Assembly (NCBI GenBank): GCA_010027825.1
Contig: RGUK01000052.1
Location: 1-8,611, forward strand
From: a bacterium
Lineage (GTDB): Bacteria; Dependentiae; Babeliae; Babeliales; RVW-14
DNA length: 8,611 bases
Direction: 5' to 3'
The notes under the pieces are model-generated. The model did no database searches. It worked only from the letters and a program-made list of their open reading frames with translations, and was not told the origin of the DNA. The position numbers were made by a program, and so were the translations under genes. Positions 1 to 5,522 of the stretch are shown one piece after another (positions within the stretch are counted from its first letter, which is position 1; each line of letters begins with the position of its first letter).

Positions 1-621
1 TATTTTGCGCTGTTCAGCTCCACCCTGTTGCTGGTCCTACTTACCATCTTCTTCTTCCGCGTCTTTGACGCAAAAACCTCTGCTTTTACCAGTGCTATAA
101 CGGATGACTTGGCGCTTATTGAGCGCGCCTTGCACCAAATCGATAAAACGTGCAATATACTGAGCATCCGTGCCGGGCTTGCCCCAATCGACTTTTTAAC
201 CGTAGAACGTTTTTCCGGTTCTACCATTGGCTGCTTGAACCTGGCCTACCCACGTCGCTGGAAAGGTCCCTATGCAAAGACGAATCCATCCATGCAGGGG
301 ATTGCGTATCAAGTGGTACGCACCAAAGAAGGCTACTTTGTGGTGCCTGGGGACGGTGTTTCGCTGCCCAATAAGTTGGTGATGGGCAAGGACATTGTGC
401 TGACCTACGGCAGTGCCATAACGCTTATGATGCAGCCAGGGGGCCGCCTGAACGTGCAGGGACATCCGCTGGCGATTCGCCTTTCTTTCACGATTGGTGA
501 CTGGGATGGCGTGCATCCAGAAAAAGACACGGTCGAACGCATCAACGACATGATTAAAGAGTTCAATGAGGCTATGCCGTTTGCTCAACGCGTTGCACCT
601 ATCGGCATCATCAGCTGCTAA
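1..621 (+). CDS. GspG-like pseudopilin (type II secretion / type IV pilus-like), 5' end missing
   Basis: The reading frame is open from base 1, so the gene starts left of the window; the first usable in-frame start (TTG at 28) would cut through a hydrophobic helix and is unlikely to be real. The visible protein begins with a hydrophobic run (FALFSSTLLLVLLTIFFF) followed by an amphipathic stretch, as in the N-terminal helix of prepilins just after the cleavage site. Further in, WKGPYAKTNP followed by AYQVV and GYFVVPGDG resembles the 'W-x-GPY...P...Y' core and the C-terminal end of GspG-type major pseudopilins. Such proteins assemble into an inner-membrane-anchored pseudopilus. The prepilin peptidase site itself is not visible. 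The gene ends with TAA at 619-621 and is followed by a strong terminator, so it closes its transcription unit. Confident as a real gene, moderately confident in the family. Confidence 0.65.
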   Translation, partial: YFALFSSTLLLVLLTIFFFRVFDAKTSAFTSAITDDLALIERALHQIDKTCNILSIRAGLAPIDFLTVERFSGSTIGCLNLAYPRRWKGPYAKTNPSMQGIAYQVVRTKEGYFVVPGDGVSLPNKLVMGKDIVLTYGSAITLMMQPGGRLNVQGHPLAIRLSFTIGDWDGVHPEKDTVERINDMIKEFNEAMPFAQRVAPIGIISC

Positions 622-642
622 AGCAAATGAATCGTTTTGTGG

Positions 643-681
643 GGCCTGCCAGCGCAGTGCTGGCAGGCCTTTGTGTTGTTT
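643..681 (+). terminator. Rho-independent terminator after the pseudopilin gene
   Basis: A perfect GC-rich stem pairs 643-653 with 659-669 (11 base pairs, arms GGCCTGCCAGC and GCTGGCAGGCC) around a 5-base loop GCAGT. It is followed by a T-rich tail TTTGTGTTGTTT. It lies 21 bases after the stop codon of the upstream gene and before the methyltransferase leader, so it separates two transcription units. Confidence 0.85.
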
Positions 682-760
682 GCATTATACTCGCACTAGA
701 CAACAATGAGGTATACTGCAGGAAGCCGTGCGGCAACCGCTTCACGCAAGCTTGATCCAT

Positions 761-778
761 TTGTAGGACTACAAGGAG
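761..778 (+). promoter_or_regulatory. Ribosome binding site overlapped by a perfect dyad (methyltransferase leader)
   Basis: AAGGAG at 773-778 is a good Shine-Dalgarno sequence 4 bases before ATG 783 and fixes that start. The bases just before it form a perfect inverted repeat, TTGTAG (761-766), GA, CTACAA (769-774), whose right arm runs into the Shine-Dalgarno. It could be a protein operator or, with a 4-base loop, a weak hairpin affecting ribosome access. The ribosome site is well supported; a regulatory role for the dyad is a guess. Upstream, TATACT occurs at 686-691 and 712-717 as possible -10 elements, but neither has a convincing -35. Confidence 0.5.
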
Positions 779-782
779 TGAA

Positions 783-1430
783 ATGCTATATCATGTATGC
801 GTTCTGTTTGCGCTGGCATTCGGCTGGATTGCCTGGCGCCGTTGTTCCAACGCTTATACGTTGCCGTGTCCTGCCTGGCTTGCTTGGATGGTTGAATTGG
901 ATAACCCATTTGCAAAAGCCCACCAGGCAAGGACTATTATACATGCCCTGCCGTATAAAAAAGGCATGAGCATCTTGGATGTGGGGTGCGGACCTGGCAG
1001 AGTGCTTGTGCCGCTCGCTCAACACGTGGTCGGCATGGCTGGACAGGTGACAGGGCTTGACGTGCAGGCCGAAATGCTGGAAAAAGCTGCTACCAAAGCG
1101 AAGCAGCAGCATGTTAACAATGCGGATTTCATTCATGGCACTATTGATGCGGTGCCATTGGACCGCCACTATGACGCCATCCTCCTCGTTTGCGTGTTGG
1201 GCGAGATCCCGCGTGATGAACGCGCACATGTGCTCAAAAAAATCATCTCCCGCCTGAAGACTGGGGGCATCATATCGGTTACCGAAACAATTTTTGACCC
1301 CCATTTCCAAAGCTACCGCGTGGTTGCTCATCTGATGGAAGATGCTGGTCTTCATCAGATACTGTTTGTCGGTAATCGCTTTGCATATACTGCCCATTTC
1401 GCATATTCAGAAGAAAAGGTGGTGGGATAA
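783..1430 (+). CDS. Membrane-anchored class I SAM-dependent methyltransferase
   Basis: The 215-residue protein has a class I methyltransferase fold: motif I LDVGCGPGR (65-73) for the adenosyl and methionine part of SAM, an acidic loop GLDVQAEML (91-99), DAILLVCVLGEIP (131-143) at the motif II position, and LKTGGIISVTE (159-168) at the end of the next strand. The layout is that of UbiE/Methyltransf_11-type small-molecule methyltransferases; the substrate cannot be read. Residues 3-18 are a hydrophobic helix followed by RR, which by the positive-inside rule anchors the protein with its catalytic domain in the cytoplasm, where SAM is. A lipid or membrane-bound substrate would fit. The ATG is chosen because of AAGGAG 4 bases upstream. 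The gene appears monocistronic, between a terminator and a 177-base gap. Confident in class, not in substrate. Confidence 0.85.
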   Translation: MLYHVCVLFALAFGWIAWRRCSNAYTLPCPAWLAWMVELDNPFAKAHQARTIIHALPYKKGMSILDVGCGPGRVLVPLAQHVVGMAGQVTGLDVQAEMLEKAATKAKQQHVNNADFIHGTIDAVPLDRHYDAILLVCVLGEIPRDERAHVLKKIISRLKTGGIISVTETIFDPHFQSYRVVAHLMEDAGLHQILFVGNRFAYTAHFAYSEEKVVG

Positions 1431-1607
1431 GAGTAGCACCTTGTTATAAGCACCCCACAATCAACCCCCTTTTCTCTTGTTTAGACCTTCATCAAAGTAG
1501 GTTGATTTTATCTTCTTATCTAAGGTTTTTTCCTCAAAAACTCCATTTTCCACTTCTACTTAGCTTGAGAAAGCCTGTTTTTTCATCAAATTTGAACAAT
1601 ATTTTCT
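1431..1607. other. AT- and pyrimidine-rich intergenic region
   Basis: This 177-base gap has no coding frame I can support. AATCAACC (1459-1466) and GGTTGATT (1500-1507) form a perfect 8-base inverted repeat around a 33-base loop, followed by TTTATCTTCTT. A second small AT hairpin can form from GTTTTT (1525-1530) and AAAAAC (1536-1541). Either might end methyltransferase transcription, but neither is a textbook terminator. No clear -35/-10 pair and no Shine-Dalgarno before the next gene were found. Confidence 0.3.
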
Positions 1608-2930
1608 ATGCTTAGAAAGTTAAAATATATGACTTTAACTGAGCTGAGGGCTAGAGTGACAAGAAATGCGCAGCAGGCCAAGTGGGCGCCGCAGTTGGTA
1701 TCAGTGGCGTTCAAGAGCAGCACAGATATCTGTACGTATTTCGAGGTAAAGGTAGGATGGGATTGTTCCCCTGAAACTAACGACTTTACCGTCGAAGTCT
1801 TTGCCCTGGAAGGGTTGCGCTCTATCGATGTTTTTGATATCTATCGGCTAGAGAAGGCTTTGATTGCCAGGGGGGCGTGCAGCATGTCCTTGGTTCAACA
1901 AGCTGTAGAAGAGATCCTTGCCGTTTGTGGCAGCGCTTGCTCTTTGATTGATGCTAGGGGCTGTTTGGATATGTTCCTGAATCGCTTACAGGGGGACGAA
2001 AGCAAACTTCCAGTGTTGGAATCTAGACGGTTTTTTGAGCAGCATTGCCTTGTGCAACAGTCCCTTCTAGACGGCCGTTTGTATCCAGATAACATAGCCT
2101 CCTGCAGAGAAGTAGTTCGCTTTGTTGGGCTTTCCGGCTCTGGGAAGAAAGATACAATCGACATCGAATTCATTACGCTGCCTTGGCTGGAAGAGTATTT
2201 TAAGAACAATAACATCTTGTATGTTCGGCATGCGCATATCATGCATTTCTTTGACTACCATTGGGCTTTGGACTCGGGCGATACTGCATTGCAAGCGCAG
2301 GAGATACCGCTCCATCACAATCCCCAAGCAATGTTACCAGCATCGCTGATCAATGGTGCCCCAGATGATTGTGCCCTGAGCGAGGCACAGGCACGCCCGC
2401 GGTATGATGATGTGGCTCTGTGCTTGCATTTCACCCTGCAAACAAGAAATGATCAGCTTGCCGCATGGTATTTGGCGCTTTCCTGGATGCATAAGGCTTA
2501 TGCAGACCTGATACTAAAGGAAAAAAGATATCCCTTATTACGCAAACAAGAAGGGGGGATCCCATTGTTCCATCTAACTCAGCATGGCCCCTTAGTTGAG
2601 GTTCCTATTCCTGAGGTTTGCTACGATTTTTCTTTTGCAGCTTGTGATACTGCGCAAGCGGAAATGCTGGGAGGCGCTTGGGTTGGCAAGGATTATACGC
2701 CAGAAATGACAGAAGATGGGGGCATGGTGTGGAAGGTGGAAAAGAGGTTTGAAGAGGGCGACGAAGCAGAAATCATGGTGGAACGATACTTTTGGTTTCC
2801 AGCGCTTACGCATTGCAGACAACATTGCGCCGTTTTTCAGGAAAAAATTTCAGTAATTAATGCCGATGATGTACCTGGCTGTTACGAGTCTGTTTTTACA
2901 AGAACTTTTTATCTGTCGGTGGGAGGCTGA
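1608..2930 (+). CDS. Conserved hypothetical protein, long member of a tandem paralogous pair
   Basis: I do not recognise this 440-residue family. It has no signal peptide or membrane segment and looks cytosolic. Residues about 24-217 are clearly homologous to almost the whole of the next gene product: shared blocks include GWD (50-52), YRLEK (79-83), QQSL-DGRLYP (150-160), CRE-VRF-G (166-174), IDIEFIT (184-190), PWLEEYFK (192-199) and IMHFFDY (211-217). Residues about 218-440 form a second region absent from the paralogue, rich in aromatic, acidic and cysteine residues, with no motif I can name. The start is uncertain: ATG 1608 has no Shine-Dalgarno, and ATG 1629 is an in-frame alternative that also keeps the conserved part. 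The gene overlaps the next one by one base (TGATG), so the pair should be co-transcribed and translationally coupled. GLSGSGKKD (174-182) looks P-loop-like but lacks the Ser/Thr and is not conserved in the paralogue. Confidence 0.75.
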   Translation: MLRKLKYMTLTELRARVTRNAQQAKWAPQLVSVAFKSSTDICTYFEVKVGWDCSPETNDFTVEVFALEGLRSIDVFDIYRLEKALIARGACSMSLVQQAVEEILAVCGSACSLIDARGCLDMFLNRLQGDESKLPVLESRRFFEQHCLVQQSLLDGRLYPDNIASCREVVRFVGLSGSGKKDTIDIEFITLPWLEEYFKNNNILYVRHAHIMHFFDYHWALDSGDTALQAQEIPLHHNPQAMLPASLINGAPDDCALSEAQARPRYDDVALCLHFTLQTRNDQLAAWYLALSWMHKAYADLILKEKRYPLLRKQEGGIPLFHLTQHGPLVEVPIPEVCYDFSFAACDTAQAEMLGGAWVGKDYTPEMTEDGGMVWKVEKRFEEGDEAEIMVERYFWFPALTHCRQHCAVFQEKISVINADDVPGCYESVFTRTFYLSVGG

Positions 2931-3571
2931 TGATAATTGAGCCATTAGAAGCAACTTGGCGCCCGCACCTGCTTGCATGCCAGCATGCGCGAAGCTTCCG
3001 GCATTTCAGGGAATATTGCGTGGAGATAGGATGGGATGGCCGGGCTGATCAACGGCGCTATCGAATTGAGGTGTTCTCTCTAGAAGCCTTAACATCTATG
3101 GATGCGTTTGATGTATATAGGTTAGAGAAATCTCTTATAGTCCGGGACTATGAAGAAGCATGCGTACAGGAATCAATTGCACAACTGCTTGGGGAATGCC
3201 AGCGGGCGCTTTCCTGGGAAGGGGCGAAGGATTGTGTTGATAAATTGCTTACTCATGACCAAACAATCCAATCGCGTGCCGAACGGCGCGACATGTACCA
3301 ATTCTTCCTCAGGCGTGATATTGTACAACAATCGCTCGTCGATGGGCGGCTTTATCCTGAAAATTTAGATTATTGTAGAGAGACGGTCCGCTTCATTGGA
3401 CGCTCGGCGGATGGTCAAGAGGGGTCAATGGATATCGAATTTATAACGGTACCATGGCTGGAAGAGTATTTTAAAACCCATGATATCCTTTATCTTCAGT
3501 ACGCACGCATCATGCATTTCTTCGACTACGACTATCTACTCCCAGAGCAACGCGTGCCTTTTGCTAAATGA
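2930..3571 (+). CDS. Conserved hypothetical protein, short paralogue of the preceding gene
   Basis: This 213-residue protein matches the N-terminal half of its upstream neighbour end to end, from ATWRPHL (8-14; AKWAPQL in the neighbour) to IMHFFDYDY (194-202), with many identical blocks (GWDG, YRLEK, IVQQSLVDGRLYPEN, MDIEFIT, PWLEEYFK). It stops shortly after, with a unique tail LLPEQRVPFAK, so it lacks the neighbour's second half. The other frames after the stop contain nothing resembling that half, so this is a short form and not a simple frameshift. At DNA level a 20-base block is identical (2184-2203 and 3455-3474), supporting tandem duplication. ATG 2930 overlaps the preceding TGA, and GGGAGG (2921-2926) sits 3 bases before it. 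Function unknown; the pair may encode interacting subunits, which is inference. Confidence 0.75.
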   Translation: MIIEPLEATWRPHLLACQHARSFRHFREYCVEIGWDGRADQRRYRIEVFSLEALTSMDAFDVYRLEKSLIVRDYEEACVQESIAQLLGECQRALSWEGAKDCVDKLLTHDQTIQSRAERRDMYQFFLRRDIVQQSLVDGRLYPENLDYCRETVRFIGRSADGQEGSMDIEFITVPWLEEYFKTHDILYLQYARIMHFFDYDYLLPEQRVPFAK

Positions 3572-3627
3572 CGCTTCCCAAATCTTGCGGTCCAACCGTG
3601 CTTGCAGTAGGCTAACCAACGGATCCT

Positions 3628-3634
3628 AAAGGAG
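3628..3634 (+). promoter_or_regulatory. Ribosome binding site of the cysteine dioxygenase gene
   Basis: AAAGGAG lies 5 bases before ATG 3640, a near-ideal Shine-Dalgarno that decides this start. The 68-base gap from the preceding gene has no clear terminator or strong promoter, so read-through from the upstream pair is possible. Confidence 0.75.
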
Positions 3635-3639
3635 CTGGT

Positions 3640-4200
3640 ATGTCTACCCATCAAACGCCGCCCCCCGTCATTATGCATGGAGCTTTGCAAGAGCTTGTTG
3701 ACGCGTTGCATCAACAAGCAGAGGGGCAGTTTCCTCCTGCTGCCGTCACTAAACTGCTCCAAGAGCTTGCGTTGCCGCCGGCGGCGCTGGAACGCTACAC
3801 TTTTTTTGCTCCTCGTTGCTACACCCGCAATTGCATCTATAAAACATCGCAATTTGAGCTGCTCCTGCTATGTTGGCAGCCGGGCCAGGCAAGTGCTGTT
3901 CACGGCCACGAAGGCCAGTTGTGCTGGATGCGTGTAGTGGCAGGAGCGCTCACGTTTATCAACTATACCGATCACTCCAATGGCCAGCTGCTAGAAACAT
4001 CTCGCGCTGCTGGAGGGGCTGGTTTTGTTGATGGGCCTGCCTACATCCACGCAGTCCAGAATCAAACCAACCAACCGGCACTCTCGCTCCATCTATACGC
4101 CCGTCCCTTCCAGGAATGTACCGTCTACGAGGTTGACCAGAACCTCTCTCGGCGGCAAGCGCTGACCTACCACAGCATGTACGGCAAGCGTTGCTCCTAA
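3640..4200 (+). CDS. cdo: Cysteine dioxygenase (type I, cupin thiol dioxygenase)
   Basis: This enzyme oxidises L-cysteine with O2 to cysteine sulfinic acid using a non-haem Fe(II) in a small cupin barrel in the cytoplasm. The 186-residue protein keeps every key residue by alignment from memory with mammalian CDO: Y61-T-R63-N (Tyr58/Arg60, substrate carboxylate binding), iron ligands H88 and H90 in VHGH plus H137 in YIHAV (His86, His88, His140), H151 and Y153 in LHLYARPF (His155, Tyr157), and C95 five residues after H90 (Cys93). C95 and Y153 are the pair that forms the thioether cross-link in eukaryotic enzymes; most bacterial CDOs have Gly at the Cys position. Length is close to the family norm of about 200. 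Neighbours give no sulfur-metabolism context. The start is fixed by AAAGGAG 5 bases upstream. High confidence in family and activity; specificity for cysteine over related thiols is inferred from the Arg. Confidence 0.92.
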   Translation: MSTHQTPPPVIMHGALQELVDALHQQAEGQFPPAAVTKLLQELALPPAALERYTFFAPRCYTRNCIYKTSQFELLLLCWQPGQASAVHGHEGQLCWMRVVAGALTFINYTDHSNGQLLETSRAAGGAGFVDGPAYIHAVQNQTNQPALSLHLYARPFQECTVYEVDQNLSRRQALTYHSMYGKRCS

Positions 4201-4219
4201 TTAATCTGTCCAGCTTAGA

Positions 4220-4248
4220 TTCCATAAATGCTAAACATGCGATATACT
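4220..4248 (+). promoter_or_regulatory. Possible sigma-70-type promoter upstream of the GNAT gene
   Basis: TATACT (4243-4248) is a good -10 and TTCCAT (4220-4225) a poor -35 with a 17-base spacer. TGC-N2-TATACT also occurs at 681-691 before the methyltransferase gene. A small inverted repeat, AATCT (4203-4207) and AGATT (4217-4221), abuts the -35. It would drive the GNAT and DUF488 genes as one unit. Confidence 0.3.
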
Positions 4249-4290
4249 TCCCCGCATTGATTACATCAACTGGGAAACACGGCATAGATC

Positions 4291-5058
4291 ATGGGTATTT
4301 TTATTAAGGCGGGTAGGGTTTTCGGATTAGCATGCTGGCTATGGACTTTAGGGTGTGGGTGGCTTGCCGCTGCTACAGACAAAACGGAAGTAAAGGTTGT
4401 TCTGGGGGAGCTGGCTGATTGGGGGCGGTCGCCGCAGGAATGGATAACACGGGTCGAAGTGGCGTGTGAGCATTTGTTGAGTACGCCTGAACCTACTCAA
4501 GTAGTTATTCGGCCTTTCCTCTACCAAGAGCCTAGCGAACTGGCACGCGTTAGCGCGTTGATGCTGGAGAATTTCAAGAATGATGAAGGCTACAGGTCGT
4601 TGCCACCAGAAATTCTTGCGCTATATGTGGCTGCAAACCGTCCGGAAAACCTTTTGCTCACTATGCAGACCCCTGGCACTTTTGGCTACGTGTTGCTGGC
4701 AAATGGGGATGTGGAAGGCATAGTGATTCTGCGCCCAGTTAGCAGCGAGGAAGGGCCCATCCTACAAGTTAGACGGTTGCATGCTTCGCTAAGTGGTCGT
4801 CGACGTTATAAGGGAATAGGAAAAACACTTCTAGCAATTTGTGCGGCAGCGGCCTATACCAGACGGATACCTACTCTCATGACTACGGCCTCTCTTCCAG
4901 CCAGAGAGTTTTTTCAGCACCTTGGCTGGCAGGGAGCCCTCATACACACTCCTTATCAGGTTGAGACAGCTCAGCTTACGGTGCTATTGCCGCAATTCAA
5001 GTGTACCTTGGATGTTGCCGGCCAGATGCAAGGGCTACTGAGTGAAACTGCGTACTAA
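4291..5058 (+). CDS. GNAT-family N-acetyltransferase with N-terminal export signal
   Basis: The 255-residue protein has a GNAT domain from about 71 to 235: VVIRPFLYQE (71-80) as the first strand, a central sheet with GYVLLANGDVEGIVILRPV (132-150), the acetyl-CoA pyrophosphate loop RRYKGIGKTLL (171-181; R-x-x-G-x-G core) and REFFQHLGWQGA (205-216), the typical FYxxxGF-like end. Before it lies a signal-like segment: basic K6/R9, hydrophobic 10-26 (VFGLACWLWTLGCGWLA), then AAATDK with a plausible signal-peptidase site near 27-29. Cys15 and Cys22 do not sit in good lipoboxes. An exported GNAT is odd because acetyl-CoA is cytosolic; export into a host, a retained membrane anchor, or a wrong start are the options. 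No good Shine-Dalgarno precedes ATG 4291 (closest purine run GGGAAAC, 4272-4278), and no later in-frame ATG precedes the domain. The acceptor substrate is unknown. It overlaps the next gene by 17 bases. Confidence 0.75.
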   Translation: MGIFIKAGRVFGLACWLWTLGCGWLAAATDKTEVKVVLGELADWGRSPQEWITRVEVACEHLLSTPEPTQVVIRPFLYQEPSELARVSALMLENFKNDEGYRSLPPEILALYVAANRPENLLLTMQTPGTFGYVLLANGDVEGIVILRPVSSEEGPILQVRRLHASLSGRRRYKGIGKTLLAICAAAAYTRRIPTLMTTASLPAREFFQHLGWQGALIHTPYQVETAQLTVLLPQFKCTLDVAGQMQGLLSETAY

Positions 5059-5404
5059 ATGCGCCTATCTACCGCGTTGCCCAGAGGATGGCGTGCGTGT
5101 TTGCATTATGCGCTTGCCAGAACCAACCATTGACTGGGACATTTGGATGCCGGTGCTGGCGCCATCGCTTGAACTCCTACGCTCCTACCGAGCGGGCAGC
5201 ATCCCATGGGAATCCTTTGCTCAGCGCTTCCACGTTGAGGCGATCCAGGACGGCGCACAGCACGTGCAACTCCTGGTTGACATGTGCCAGAATCGTACCA
5301 TTACCATTTTGTGTGCAGAAGAAATGCCTGCGCAGTGCCACCGGCGCCTGGTAGCTGAGGCGTGCCAGCGTTTGAGGCCCGATCTCCCTGTGGTTATCCT
5401 CTGA
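5042..5404 (+). CDS. DUF488 family protein
   Basis: This 120-residue protein matches the DUF488 family of uncharacterised small cytosolic proteins. It has the N-terminal pattern LRTKCAY...CPEDGVRVCIMR (3-24; the family has a short strand, then PxDG-R), the mid-part LAPSLELLRSYRAGSIPWESFAQRF (39-63; compare APS-EL--xYR-G-I-W--FA-RY), and the C-terminal signature ITILCAEEMPAQCHRRLVAEA (87-107) with the CHRR motif. No biochemical role is established for the family. The start is GTG 5042: it is inside the GNAT gene, overlaps it by 17 bases in another frame, and gives the expected family N-terminus, whereas the next in-frame ATG (5108) would remove the conserved CPEDG. The overlap implies co-expression with the acetyltransferase. 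Length is close to the family norm. Confidence 0.8.
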   Translation: MKLRTKCAYLPRCPEDGVRVCIMRLPEPTIDWDIWMPVLAPSLELLRSYRAGSIPWESFAQRFHVEAIQDGAQHVQLLVDMCQNRTITILCAEEMPAQCHRRLVAEACQRLRPDLPVVIL

Positions 5405-5452
5405 GGAAGAGTCTGGTGAACTGATAATTCCGTCTGTTTGAGCCGAAGAGTG

Positions 5453-5479
5453 CCTCGACGATGGGCGAGGTGGTACAAT
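5453..5479 (+). promoter_or_regulatory. Extended -10 promoter with adjacent inverted repeat, upstream of the cis-prenyltransferase gene
   Basis: TGGTACAAT (5471-5479) is an extended -10 element (TG-N-TACAAT). No good -35 lies 16-18 bases upstream, as is usual for extended -10 promoters. CCTCG (5453-5457) and CGAGG (5466-5470) form a perfect 5-base inverted repeat with an 8-base loop directly against the TG, filling the -35/spacer region, where a repressor or activator could bind. It is not followed by a T-run, so it is not a standard terminator for the DUF488 gene. Confidence 0.4.
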
Positions 5480-5509
5480 AACAGAATCCTAACGTGTCTT
5501 AATTATTCT

Positions 5510-5516
5510 GGGGGGG
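5510..5516 (+). promoter_or_regulatory. Poly-G ribosome binding site of the cis-prenyltransferase gene
   Basis: Seven consecutive G bases end 6 bases before ATG 5523 and are the only purine-rich element in Shine-Dalgarno position, fixing this start. A mononucleotide tract here is unusual and could change length by slippage, altering spacing and translation; that is inference. Confidence 0.5.
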
Positions 5517-5522
5517 ATAAGT

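Noticed and set aside
676..717. Full sigma-70 promoter before the methyltransferase
   Set aside because: TATACT occurs twice, but no acceptable -35 hexamer sits 16-18 bases upstream of either, and one position falls inside the terminator stem.
706..969. Plus-strand reading frame of 87 codons starting before the methyltransferase
   Set aside because: It overlaps the methyltransferase start in another frame, has no ribosome site and shows no recognisable protein pattern, while the overlapped frame has clear SAM motifs.
786..1397. Long minus-strand frame opposite the methyltransferase
   Set aside because: Mirror frame of a well-supported gene; rich in His and Cys with no domain pattern and no ribosome site.
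2127..2153. P-loop-like GLSGSGKKD in the long paralogue
   Set aside because: A Walker A motif needs GK followed by Ser/Thr; here Lys follows. The aligned stretch in the short paralogue (GRSADGQEG) has no GK, and no Walker B or other NTPase motif was seen.
3535..3639. Frameshift explanation for the short paralogue's end
   Set aside because: The other plus-strand frames through this stretch show nothing like residues 218-250 of the long paralogue, and only 68 bases separate the stop from the dioxygenase start.
3959..4285. Minus-strand frame opposite the dioxygenase 3' end
   Set aside because: It lies almost wholly antisense to the conserved catalytic part of the dioxygenase and shows no motif of its own.
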